Shown here piece by piece: positions 40,182-50,216 of a stretch of DNA of 64,000 nucleotides. The notes beneath the pieces are model-generated. The model saw only the letters and a program-made list of their open reading frames with translations, did no database searches and was not told where the DNA came from. The stretch comes from Leucosporidium creatinivorum (lineage: Eukaryota; Basidiomycota; Microbotryomycetes; Leucosporidiales; Leucosporidiaceae). The stretch spans positions 458,303 to 522,302 of the forward strand of contig BCKL01000007.1 of the NCBI GenBank assembly GCA_001600635.1. Direction: 5' to 3'. Position numbers and translations under genes: made by a program. Within the stretch, counting starts at the first letter, position 1. Each line of letters starts with the position of its first letter.

Positions 40182-41352
40182 ATGGCCTTCTCCAAGTCGC
40201 TCGCCGCTCTCTCGTCCAAGCTCCGCTCCAAGGTCGCTCGCAAGGGCAAGAACAAGATTGACATCACTACCATCTCAGCACCCTATGACGTGGTCAGCTC
40301 CCTCTCGCCTCTGGGACAGCAGGTGAGCTTCCTCCGCTTCTCACATTCCTCGGGCGCAAAAATCTGACCTCGCCTCTCCATGGCTCGCTCGCGCAGATGT
40401 ACTACGACCAGCTGTGCTTAATCGACATCTACACACCTACCTCACCCTACTACGAGCCCAACTTCAGCAACAAGCACAAGGAGCAGCTCCCGAGCGCCGA
40501 CGCCGAGCAGCACCACCCCGCAGCTTCACTCTCGGCTCAGCAGCAGCAGCTCAACCTCCCCTCCTCCGCCTCCGAGCTCTCCAACACTTCCAGCTACTCG
40601 GACGACGCTACCTCGGAGCACCACCACAACCACAAGGACATCATTCGCTGCAGCACTCCCTCGGAGCAACTCTTCTCGCCCTCGGCGCCCGCTTCGCCCA
40701 ACATTCCTCCCGCTCGACTCGCACGCCCTCCCCCATCTTTGACTCGGTCGACAGCTTCGACAGCGTTCACTCGACTACTCTCCCCACCACCGTCAACAGC
40801 GACGACCGCTTCACCGAGCTCCCTCCTCGCATCTTCCCTCTCCGCCGCACCGCTCGCGTTCAGCGCAAGGTCGTCCCCTCCTCATTCGAGAAGCCTCCTA
40901 CCGCCATCTTGGACCCCTTCGCCACCCTCTTCAGCGAACCCTCTCCCTCCTCCTCAAACTCACTCGCCAGCCTCGCCAGCCTCGGCGATCGCTTCCTTCT
41001 CGCCAAGGACATCGAGTCAGGTCTCGCTCGCATCGGATGCATCAACGCCCACACTCCGACCGCCATCAGTACTGGCTTCAGTACTCTCTTTGCCGGTCCC
41101 TCGCCTTCAAACTCGGTCAGCTCGCTCGCCGCTCTCGCCTTCGCCGAACGCACTTCGCTGCAGGAGGACGTCAAGATGGGAGTCGTGAGCCTGGGAGAGG
41201 TCAGCACCTACATCTCGAGGGAGCCCCGCTACCCCCATCGTACAGCACGAGGGATGCTTTGCCATCGTCGAGAGGTGGTGAGGAGGAGCGGGGGACTCGA
41301 GAGCTCGGCGTGGGTTCAGAAGGCGCTTAGTCGGGCATCAGCGTGGTCTTAG
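40182..41352 (+). CDS. Hypothetical Ser-rich protein with apparent frame break
   Basis: I do not recognise the family. Exon 1 starts MAFSKSLAALSSKLRSKVAR, basic, and contains KIDITTISAPYDVV, which weakly recalls the first half of a CRIB motif but lacks the H-x-x-H part. A 74-base intron (40323-40396) follows. Exon 2 begins MYYDQLCLIDIYTPTS and is His/Gln/Ser-rich up to about 40,710. From about 40,720 the coding character clearly moves to another phase (TPSPIFDSVDSFDSVH onwards) without an intron signal, so an indel or a sequence error is likely near 40,700-40,730. The second half has two related units of about 45 residues (FATLFSEPSPSSSNSLASL and FSTLFAGPSPSNSVSSLAA). The last in-phase stop is at 41350-41352. 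Confidence 0.55.
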
Positions 41353-41629
41353 TATCTCATCACCGGTAGAGCAGTATCATTGTTGTCTTAGTAGTGTGAT
41401 CCTATCCTTATTCGCCTCACAGTGACGGCACCGAGAGACCGAGCGTGGCGGCGAAGCAAGCCGAACAGCCTGCGTCTGCGTTTGCTGCAGGGTTATAAGC
41501 AGCACTGCAACGAGTAAATCGATAAGAAGTGAGGATAGATACCAACGATGCGACGGGATGTCGTCTGGAAGCGGGGGAGGTCGACTGAAACTGAACAGTC
41601 GATGGCGACAAGTTCGGCGCGAACTAAGG
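41353..41629. other. Spacer before the FKS1 tail copy
   Basis: About 280 bases between the Ser-rich gene and the duplicated FKS1 segment. Nothing identified. Confidence 0.4.
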
Positions 41630-41935
41630 CAGGTCCGAAGCTCCATTTTCAGCTTCAAGCAGCGTGCGCTCCGTCGCAAGATCATCTTCAAGTACGGTGT
41701 GCTGTACGCCCTCGTGTTCGCCTTCTTCGCGGCTCTAATCGTGCTCCCCGTGAGTCGACTTCCAAGTTCCACCCGCTTCGTCTCTTCGCCGAAGCTCGGC
41801 GCTGACCTTCGTTTGTGTGCTTCCTTCTCCAGATCGTCTTTGAGCGCTCCATCACACTAGACAACTGCTCTGTGTGCGATAACAGTGAGTCTCGGACCAG
41901 ACCTGGTCCTCGCCGCCGCTGGCTGCTCATCCTCG
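41630..41935 (+). pseudogene. Duplicated 3' exon fragment of FKS1
   Basis: About 300 bases repeat the FKS1 sequence at roughly 38600-38905, with a constant offset of 3030 bases. Over 38613-38856 I count two mismatches plus the n base, intron included, so the copies are near-identical. The copy encodes [18 protein letters not shown], the last intron but one, and [15 protein letters not shown], where FKS1 has His for Arg, and retains the next donor. Past about 41,910 similarity fades and no acceptor or stop like that of FKS1 follows. The fragment has no upstream catalytic part, so it cannot encode a synthase. Confidence 0.88.
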
Positions 41936-42599
41936 CCGAATCCGAATGCTCCAAATGCCACCTCACTCACTTATGTAAGTTGGCGCGTTCAATGTCAAGC
42001 CAACAATACCTGGACGGCTTGAGCAGGATTTCCGGCCCCCTGCACAGAGCTCAGTGTACTGCAGATCTCGAAACAACTGCTGCACCTCGGCCCAAACCCA
42101 AACTGCCTCTCGCGATCGTTACTCACGCTCCTCAAGTAGCCTGAGGCGCAAGCTAAAGTACTACAAAAGCTGGCTCCGATAGTGCTCGTCTATGAAAGAA
42201 CATCGAACGGCGTCTGAGAACCGGTACACCGCCCTCAGTGACTCGCAGCCCGAAGCTCGGTGCAAGCTCGGCGCAGGGCCGGCGTGCGCTGAATATTCGC
42301 TCCGCAGGCGTTTTGTAGCTCTGTAAGTATGCTGACGTTACCTTTCTGACAAACTTCTGACAATTAAGTGTGCTTGGCTGCACCTGTATCAAATCAAACC
42401 CGTGCTAAAACGGCTCCCTATTTCAAGCACGTCGCCTCTCGTCTTATAAAAAGCGCGCGCGCATGGAAAGTCCGAGCTTCAAAGTTAGCAGCACCGCTTG
42501 TGAATCTGTCAGTTGCAACTCACCGACCTCTCCGGAGCCTCGTTCGATGCTCTCCCGCCTCTTTCTCTCTCCTCCCTCACCCTTCTGAGCGCACCGAAC
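41936..42599. other. Intergenic, promoter of secreted protein gene
   Basis: About 660 bases with no supported gene. A TATA box lies near its right end. Confidence 0.4.
42445..42452 (+). promoter_or_regulatory. Candidate TATA box of the secreted protein gene
   Basis: TATAAAAA, 155 bases before the start codon at 42600 and followed by a GCGCGCGC run. Position and form fit a core promoter. Confidence 0.5.
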
Positions 42600-43275
42600 A
42601 TGCTCCTTCCTGCTCTCCCTCCCACGCTCCTCCTCCTCCTCGCGCTCGCGCTACCGAACACTACCAACGCCCTTCCCAGTCGCTACGGCAAGTCGCTTGA
42701 GCCCTTTGGAGTCGTCGTCTCGCCCACAAACGGTTTCGTCCTGGAGCCTACCGAGCCTCTGCGCTTCCAATACGCCCTCGCCCACCCCGCCGCCGGCGTG
42801 CTGGTGGAGCTCATCAGCTACGACCCGTTTCGAGCTGAGTCTGGAAAGAAGGAAGCGAGAGTTACTGTAGGGTCTTTCCTGCGCAGATCGACGCCTCGGC
42901 GGAGCTGACCCCCCACGCGAATCCCTCACAGCTCGCCGAGTTCCTCGTTACCGACCGTCGTCGCCACCGCAGCTACATTGACGTCTGGTTGGACATCTCT
43001 GTCGACGAACTGGTGAAGCCGTACGATGGCAAGACTTACAGTGAGCGCTCGGCGATCATCCTCTCCTCGGCCTTCGAGCTGACCGACCCCTTCACCTCGC
43101 AGAGCTGCTCGTCACCGAGTCCGAGGTAGACTTTGCACCCGGCAAATCCTTCTCCGAGTCTCCCTTCATCAAGATCCAGGCCAAGGAGACGTCGGACGCT
43201 CTCCTCTCGGGCTCGGCGCAGCTGGTGCAGCAGGGAGACGACTCGAGGGAGGGACTCGTGGCCCACTATCCATGA
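42600..43275 (+). CDS. Small secreted protein, unknown family
   Basis: The ATG at 42600 opens a textbook signal peptide (MLLPALPPTLLLLLALAL, likely cleaved near NALP). The mature part, about 145 residues, reads FGVVVSPTNGFVLEPTEPL, RFQYALAHPAAGVLVEL, then SYIDVWLDISVDELVKPYDG and ends in LVAHYP. The alternation of hydrophobic and charged residues suggests a beta-sandwich. Two introns: 42867-42931, with the unusual donor GTAGGG, and one near 43038-43103. No Cys pairs, no GPI signal, no known domain. Similar small secreted proteins are common in basidiomycetes. TATA box upstream. Confidence 0.75.
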
Positions 43276-43978
43276 AGAAGGGGTGGCAGCTGGGTCACTT
43301 GTAGAGTCGTGTTGTGTACCACTATAGTAGCTCCCGCTGGCGGGAACTCAGAGCAGGAATGCCCCTTCGTAGCGAACTTGACCGAACCGAGGAGGAAGCG
43401 AGCGAAGGGCTGGCTGCAGAGAAGCAGCTGGGAGAAAAGGCTGCTTATCACCAGGCGGACTCCGCACTCCGCCTCCCCGTAAGGAAATTATCGGCGTAAG
43501 CCTGTCTCATGCCATCAATCTCGGCCCCAGATGAGGGAGGGAAAGCTCGGCGGGGGCGATTCTGCTGGGAAGGGAAGGAGGGCGGTTTCGGGGAGAAGAT
43601 AGGGCAAAAGGAGCTTTGCAGGGGTCCCTCGTCGCTTGCGCCGTTATTCCAGAAAATCTGTAGCTCGCTCTTGAGCTGGCAATGAAGGGAGCCGAGTGAA
43701 TCGCCGGGTCGTGTGCGCCGAGAGCAAGCTGTAAACTGTAGTATAGCGCTGGCGAGGCAGCGAGAGCGTTATATAGCAACGTACCACGCTTCAAAACTCT
43801 CAGCAGCATAAGAACTCGACGAAGATCTTCGTTTCAAATCGACTTGCCCCTCGACGAGCTCGACGCTCGCCCCTTGGCCTCCCTCCTCAGTCTTGACAGC
43901 TCGCTTCTCGCACCCGTCGTTTCTTGGAACAGTCTCTGCGCTCGGTCTCTTTACTTCTCTGTATCTGCCTCTGCTCTC
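43276..43978. other. Intergenic, RAS promoter
   Basis: About 700 bases with no gene seen. A TATA-like element is near 43770; the final 150 bases are the likely pyrimidine-rich RAS leader. Confidence 0.4.
43770..43776 (+). promoter_or_regulatory. Candidate TATA box of RAS gene
   Basis: TATATAG about 205 bases before the split start codon. Confidence 0.4.
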
Positions 43979-45225
43979 ATGTACGTTCTTCCCCTTCGTG
44001 CCCCAGCCACCCACGCACTTTGCTGATCCTCGCTCGCTGGCCGGTTCACAGGGTGCTAAGCGTGAGGATTGTCGTCCTGGGCGATGGAGGAGTCGGCAAG
44101 ACTGCTCTCACGATCCAGCTCTGTCTGAACCACTTCATCGGTGAGTCTTGTAGCCCGTCAAAGACCCCTCCCACTGAGCTCAAGCGCCAGAGGAGGGGGG
44201 GGGGGACCTGAGCTCGAGTGTTGAGAGAGGCGATTGCGATCGCTGACTGCCTTGCGTGCTTCTTGCTACCTCTATTACGCTTCTCGATGTACAGAGGTAT
44301 GTTCCCTTGCTCTTGTAACCTCTGTTAGGCCGTCGGCCGAGCCCGTTCGCCTCCTGCTGGCCCAGACGCATGCTAACGCTTCTCGCCTATAGACCTACGA
44401 TCCGACAATCGGTGCGCTCTCAAGCGCTTCCAACGATAGACCCCTTGCTGATCCTTTACTGTTCTGTAGAGGATTCGTACCGTAAACATGCCATCATCGA
44501 CGACCAGCCTTGCCTGCTGGAGATTCTCGACACGGCCGGCCAAGGTGAGCTTGCTGGACCACAGAGCAGGCGCGCAGCGATCTGACATATTGCTCGGCTA
44601 TTGCAGAGGAATACACGGCTCTCCGCGACCAGTGGATTCGGTACGTTTCGAGCTTCGACATGATGCGGGCCCCGTGTCGGCGGACAGGACGGCGGAGGCG
44701 GATGCCCCTTGATTCACAGCCCGAGCAGGGAACTTGTGCTGCTCTGCTGAGCCCCCAACTGACCCTCGCTCCTCCGTGCTCGCAGGGAAGGTGAAGGCTT
44801 CGTGCTCGTCTACTCCATCACGGCTCGGGCCACCTTCGAGCGTATCGAACGCTTCAGGCATCAAATCGCTCGCGTCAAGGATTCCGATTCCATCCCCATC
44901 GTCCTCGTCGGCAACAAGTCGGACCGCGCAAACGAGCGCGAGGTCGGCAAGGAGGAGGGCGCCGCGCTGGCGAGGAAGCTCGGATGCGAGTTTGTCGAGA
45001 CGAGTGCAAAGACGAGGAGCAATCTCGAAGTGGCCTACTACACGGTTGTACGATTGAGTGAGTGCTTCAGCCTAGTGGAGGGTGTCTCGGCGGTGATGAG
45101 AGCGCCGATGCTTGTAACGCCGAAGCTGACCTCACCCTCTTTTCCTAGTCCGCGCGCAACGGGAAGGCACAGTAGGCCGACCACAGAAGAAGCCCAAGAA
45201 GCAGAGAAAGTGCAGCATCCTTTGA
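43979..45225 (+). CDS. RAS2: RAS family small GTPase (RAS2-like) with CSIL CAAX box
   Basis: Signal-transducing GTPase, exactly 189 residues once spliced, like animal Ras. It has the P-loop GDGGVGKT, effector loop YDPTIEDSYRK, DTAGQEEYTALRDQW with the catalytic Gln, NKSD and ETSAK. It ends KKPKKQRKCSIL: a polybasic stretch plus CAAX with final Leu, suited to geranylgeranylation. The block EYTALRDQWIREGEGF resembles basidiomycete Ras2 rather than Ras1. Gene structure is unusual. The start codon is split AT|G by an intron (43981-44051), and the Glu before TYDPT needs a two-base exon AG at 44295-44296 between introns 44141-44294 and 44297-44392. The next exon is only 19 bases (44393-44411). All joins give the family sequence without gaps. 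Confidence 0.93.
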
Positions 45226-45693
45226 AGCGACGGCCTCTCCCGGTTCGTCTCGGCGATCCCCCTCCTTCGTACGGACAGCTTCCCTCTCCCCTCGATACCC
45301 GGTCACACTCTCTCCTTACTCTTGTACATAAGTAGTCTCCTCCTTCCCTCGCCCATCCATTCATACCCTCATACGCCGCGCGGCCGCCTAATATCCCGCC
45401 CGTCTGGATTCGGCTAGACACGACACGACCCTTCGCAATGCAGCATTGCGCAAAAGTATCTCATCCACGTCAGAGACGAGAGCGCTGAAGAGTGTTACAT
45501 CGCAGCCTCGACCAGCGAAGGACTACGGCTCAGCATCAAGCGACTTCTCTCTCAACGACCAGCGCCGAGCAGCGTTCCCACGCCTCCTCCAACGCCCCTC
45601 ACCCCTCACCCCTCTCCCCTCGTAAACCCTCCTCCGTCTTCCACCATTCTCCATCCCCCTCCTCCTCTGGTACGACCTGGCAATCCTTGGCGA
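45226..45693. other. Convergent intergenic region
   Basis: Shared 3' flank of the RAS gene and the membrane protein gene. No supported feature. Confidence 0.4.
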
Positions 45694-48595
45694 TCACGCT
45701 TCGGTCGTAGTCGTCTTGGTGCTGATGCTCCAGTGACTCGCAACCGCCGCCTTCCCTTCGCCCCTACGTCCACCGCGAGAAGGATTGCTCGACGGAGCCT
45801 TCGTCGACTCGCTCCAACGAGACCTCTCCTCGCCCGTGTGCTGGATCTCCTCCGACACCGAGGCAGCGCCAGCGCCGAGATCTCCTCCCTCGAGGAAGAC
45901 GGCGGCGTCCGGGTTGACGGCGAGGACGCCTTTGAGGCTCTTCTGGTTGGCGTGAGCGGCGGTGTCCGTATTGATGCGGAGGAGGGGCTTGGGACGGGAA
46001 CGAGTAGAGGAGCTCGAGGATCTGGGGGACGAGCCGGAGGTGGAGGTCGAGGGCGTGCGGGAGAGGGAGCTGGACGAGCTGCACGTTGGAGAGGAACTGT
46101 AGGGCGGGGAGTAGGAAGAGGAAGGACGAGGGACGGAGTCGTTGACATTGACGAGGGAAGCGACTCGGCGAGTATTCTTGGGGAGAGTGACGAAGATGGT
46201 TTTCCTCTCATGTTGCGGATGAGGAGTGAGGGAAGCCGAGAGCTCGGAGACGGCCGTATCGCCTTGGTCTAGCGCCTTCTCCAGGTCAGACTCGGCTCCT
46301 GGCTCGCGAGAGTCGACCGAGCACAGGTCGGAGGGGAAGGAAGTCGTCACCCAGTCCACCGCTGAGGATGACGACAGCAATCAGTACTGCCCTAGAGGAG
46401 AGGAGATAGCTTGCTCACTCATATCCCCTTGCTTGCGGGCGCGTTCGAGATGGAAGAGGCAGAGAACGCCGATGATGAGCATCGCCGAGGTGAAGACGAC
46501 CGCGACGGCGGTGAGGAAGGTGAGGAAGCGAAACCTGTGGACGTTGAGCAGGGAAATGAGGTCAGTTTACTTCTGCTCGGAGCTGGATTGGCGTCAATAA
46601 AGCCACTCACGCGCTCGAGGTCATCATCTGCGAGCGCCCAAGAGGTCAGCTCCGCGTACACGGCTAGCTTTTGTCTACCAGCAGTGCTCACATAGACCCT
46701 CTGAGTGGTGAGGAAAAGCGTATGAGCCCTGTGCGAGGAGCAAGACCAGAGTCAGCCATGCGAAGATCCTCACTTCCTCGGCGCGGACTCACAAGAAAGC
46801 CAGATTGCCAGCGAGGAAAATGAGCAGGAGCCATCCCTTCTGCTGCCTGACTGCTAGTCCTCCGGTTACGAGAAGCGGACCGAGGAGGACGGTGAAGGCG
46901 ACGAGGAAGCCTCGATAGATCTTGCCGAAGGAGAGGCGAGGAGGAGCGCAAGGTGGTCGACCAGGGGTACGAGAAAAGCTCGTGAAGCCAGATGGACTAT
47001 ATAAGTATTGAAAAATGATCATCAGCGATTGGAGCGAGCCCGAGAGTACTCGAAGTGCACCTGGGAAGCGACGACGAAAAAGAGGGCAAGCAGAAGGGCA
47101 ATCTCGAAGACGAGTCGAAGCGTATGAGCCCTGGCTGCACGACGATCCGCACCTGTCTTGTGAAAAGTCGTCCATTTGAGGCGGTCGGCGAGCTTGTAGG
47201 CGACGAGGGCGACGAGGGGAAGAGCGAGGCCTTGGGCGATGGCAACGCCGAGCTGGGACGAGCGAGTTTGGCCCCAGAAGCCTGCGCAGGGAGCAGAAAA
47301 TAGGTCAGATCAGGAATCTTAGTGCTAGTACGAGCTCTGGAGAAGGGCGAGGATAGAGTGGGAAGTGGCTGAAGATGCTGACCGAAAATGAGGTGGAACC
47401 ACCGCAAGCACCCTCGCTGATCTCCTGCGAGTCGAGAATAGTGCTTCAGCAGGGCTCGAGACGAGTGATGAGAGCTGCATCGACTCACACTGTGGAAAAA
47501 CTCGTGGAAATGCTGAGTCTGAGTGACTTGGAAGACAGCTAAGGGACGAGAATCGACGCCGATGAGCTTCAGACCTTGCTCCTTCTTCCTCTACGTTCTC
47601 CCGCTCCTCCTGGCTCCTTCAAGAAGCCACACGAGACTCACCATAGATGCAAGCGAGCGCGTGAGCCACCAGTACCGCGACCAGATGAGGGCGAGACTCG
47701 CTGAGCAAGCCGGCGACGCTCAAAGCGAAAGTCCACGCCTCGAAGAAGACGAAGGTGAAGGACATGGTGTGCATGCGCTCGATGTAGATGATGGGTTGAC
47801 GCTGCGATGGATCGAAGTAGGTCAGCATGGCCTGTCAATTTCTCAGCTCCGCCGAGATCCAAGCCAACTCACCAGAGCTTCGGCGCAAGCTGCGGTGACC
47901 ACGAGCTGGCGGTTCTCCGAGTCCTTGATGCCCGCTACAGCGAATCGAGTCGATCCCTCGACCATGGAGATGTCCTCGCCTGCTGCCACCGAGCTAAAGC
48001 CTGACTCCGAGCCATCCTCCTCGGTCGCGCGCCTGAGCCTGAGACGACGGCGAGCTTGATCCTCCTCTTCGATCGAACCATCCTGCCCATCCTCGCTCTC
48101 TCCCTCACCAACCGACTGCCTGACCTGTACAGAAGGGCGGGCCGAGGGGAAGCTCGTCGCGAGGCTGGCGGAGGCGAGAGCTGTCCTTGCGCGAGTCGGG
48201 GTGGACGAAGGAGCGTTGACGGGCGAAGCGGTAGTCGGGCGAGGGGAATCAGATGAGCTGACGGGAGAAGCGAGGCTTTGCGAGCTGGCGCGAGGAGGGG
48301 AGCTGCTGCTCGCGGCCTGTTCGTCGGCGGATTCGGTGTCAGCTCATCCTGCCCTAGTCTCGCTTCCGTCGACGAGCCTGCAACGACTTGCCTGATCTTG
48401 TTGGGCTGAGGCCTGAGCCTGAGCCGGAGCATCTGCAATCCTCTTGAGCACCGCGACTCCCTCACGCGAGGTGTGGAGCGCTTCTCCTTGCAGAAGGCAG
48501 ACGACGATGGCGATGGAGGTGGTGAGAGCAAGGAAGAGGCGAGCGAGGGGAGCGTCGTAGAGTCGAGCCCTGATCTTGTGACCCAGAGGCGACAT
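45694..48595 (-). CDS. Multi-pass membrane protein, unknown family
   Basis: The start ATG at 48595 gives MSPLGHKIRARLYDAPL, then a first helix (LFLALTTSIAIVVCLL). After a Ser/Pro-rich loop come further helices: SFTFVFFEAWTFALSVAGLL, HLVAVLVAHALACIYG, GLALPLVALVAYKLADRL, RLVFEIALLLALFFVVAS, YRGFLVAFTVLLGPLLVTGG, KGWLLLIFLAGNLAFL and FLTAVAVVFTSAMLIIGVLC. That makes about eight helices, the first possibly a signal anchor, which recalls seven-helix proteins. The C-terminal 220 residues are Ser/Thr-rich and cytosolic. I know no matching family. The first intron (48317-48391) appears to be of GC-AG type. Numerous other introns follow the standard pattern. A receptor or sensor role is only a possibility. 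Confidence 0.72.
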
Positions 48596-48914
48596 GGCGA
48601 GCGAGGAGCGACGAGACCAGCTCGTTGCAGGCTGGAGGCGAGATGAGCTACAGATCGAGTCGAGCCGGTCGACTGCTAGACGATGGAAGCTACACTCGGG
48701 ACCCGTCGAGAGCCTGATGGCTTGCTGAGGAGCCTGTCCTTGGCGGTGAGCAGCGAGAAGCGGGAGAGAAAGAGCCGCTCGAGCCATCCTCGCCCATCTC
48801 GTCGCCCTCACGACGTACTTGCCGTCACTCCGCCGAGCTCGAACGAGTACGGCAAAACGACCATCTATTACCTTACAGCCCTCGCAGACATCTAGCAGGT
48901 CCGGATCTGTCCCT
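48596..48914. other. Intergenic
   Basis: About 320 bases between the membrane protein start and the UPS stop. No feature seen. Confidence 0.4.
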
Positions 48915-49787
48915 CTACAGCCCTCCAGCGCCAACCTTGGCCCACTCGGCCTCCCACAACCTCGCCGCCATCAACTGCATCGCATTCCGCCCCGTCTCGG
49001 CGTTCGTCTCAAACCTGTCCTTGCCCCACTTCTCCACCTTCTTCCCCAGCGCCCTCTGCGGCATCGTGCCAGCCTGCGGCAGCGACAAGGGCTCAATCGG
49101 CGAAAGGTGCGAAATGCCGATGGGAGGGTAGGGTTGCGAGGCAAAGATGCCGGTGCTGAAGATGAGGGCGGACTGGGAGAAGAGGGTCGAAGGAGGAAGA
49201 GCGGGGTGCGAGAGAGGGTGATCTGGTGGAGGAGGGGACGGCGAGCTGGTCGCCTTGATGCCCTTGGCGGCGAGCGAAGGGGCCCATTGCGAGGCGGTTG
49301 GCTCGGGGAGGTGCGGCCAGGGGTAAGGGATGTAGGAGATGGCCTCTCGGCATTGCATGATGTGCGAGAGGGTGAGGTTGGTAGAGGCCATCAGGAGCTT
49401 GGGAGGTTCCAGGTGGGCGAGGGGAACGGCCGCCGAGGGTTCCAGCGAAGGGTTGACGGTCGATGAGGGGACGACGAAGGACACCTCGCGTACGAAGGTA
49501 GTATCTTGCGAGCCGAGTAACTGTATTGTAGCCCGAGAGTCAGCCTGACGCCCGCTCGCCGCTCTCCCCGCCTTGCAACTGACCCTGTTGACCCAGCGTG
49601 GGCTGTCCTGCTGCACTCCAATCAACCTCTCACTCCGAATGGTACCATCTTCCAGCACTTGTCGATCCAATACGTCCACCGAAACGACGTGAGGGGCGAG
49701 AGGATTCGGGTACTTGTTGAGAACGGCAAAGACTTGGGCGGGCCAAGGAAAGTGGAAGGCGTGTTCGGTTGAGAAGAGGGACGGCAT
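48915..49787 (-). CDS. PRELI/MSF1 domain lipid-transfer protein (UPS family)
   Basis: Mitochondrial intermembrane-space phospholipid transfer protein; yeast Ups1-Mdm35 carries phosphatidic acid and Ups2 carries phosphatidylserine. About 275 residues. The PRELI domain starts at once with FSTEHAFHFPWPAQVFAVLN, continues YPNPLAPHVVSVDVLDRQV, then SERLIGVQQDSPRWVNR, interrupted by a 70-base intron with GTCAGT donor, and ends with helices (ERGTMP-like region, RFETNAETGRNAMQLMAARL). A Ser/Pro-rich insertion of about 40 residues sits in the middle. The start MPSLFSTEH is in family position, with no cleavable presequence, as is usual. Which UPS member it represents is uncertain. Confidence 0.85.
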   Translation of the reverse strand: MPSLFSTEHAFHFPWPAQVFAVLNKYPNPLAPHVVSVDVLDRQVLEDGTIRSERLIGVQQDSPRWVNRVSCKAGRAASGRQADSRATIQLLGSQDTTFVREVSFVVPSSTVNPSLEPSAAVPLAHLEPPKLLMASTNLTLSHIMQCREAISYIPYPWPHLPEPTASQWAPSLAAKGIKATSSPSPPPPDHPLSHPALPPSTLFSQSALIFSTGIFASQPYPPIGISHLSPIEPLSLPQAGTMPQRALGKKVEKWGKDRFETNAETGRNAMQLMAARLWEAEWAKVGAGGL

Positions 49788-50216
49788 GGCTGTAGGTGTC
49801 GAGTGAGACGACCGGTGCTGTTCTGTGGGCAAGCGAAGCGTCAGCGCTGCAGGAGATACCCAAGTCGGAGCAAGTGGCGACGCACGTTGCGAGTTGTCGC
49901 TTTCGATGGGGATGTTGCGCGAGGCGAATGAGGGCACGAAAGGGGAACAGAAGCACAGAAGTTGGGAGCCGAGAGACGAGACGAAAAAGACGAGAAATAT
50001 GGGAAGAGGGTGAAGAGCGGAAAGGCCTGCTTCGCGCTTGGCTACTCTCGCCCGACGCTGCTGCTGGGCATCCGGCAGATTTCAAAATGTCGATAAAATA
50101 GGCTTCTCTCTGCTGAGCGTACTCTCGTGTAGCTCTCGTTGCTGCCGCCGAGCTCCTTGGGGCTCCTTCGACCGCATCTCGCTTCGCAGCAGGCGCCCGG
50201 CCGAGGCAAGAATCAA
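49788..50216. other. Intergenic, UPS gene promoter
   Basis: About 430 bases between the UPS start and the SEH1 stop. No supported exon. Confidence 0.4.

Noticed and set aside
40230-40330. CRIB motif in the Ser-rich protein
   Set aside because: Only the first part (ISAPYDVV) fits; the H-x-x-H-V-G part is missing, so Cdc42/Rac binding cannot be claimed.
42513-42599. Longer N-terminus for the secreted protein
   Set aside because: The extension starts without ATG and would bury the signal peptide; the ATG at 42600 gives a clean one.
44190-44206. Run of about 12 G inside a RAS intron as a possible regulatory quadruplex
   Set aside because: It is a plain homopolymer in an intron; more likely slippage, and its length is error-prone.
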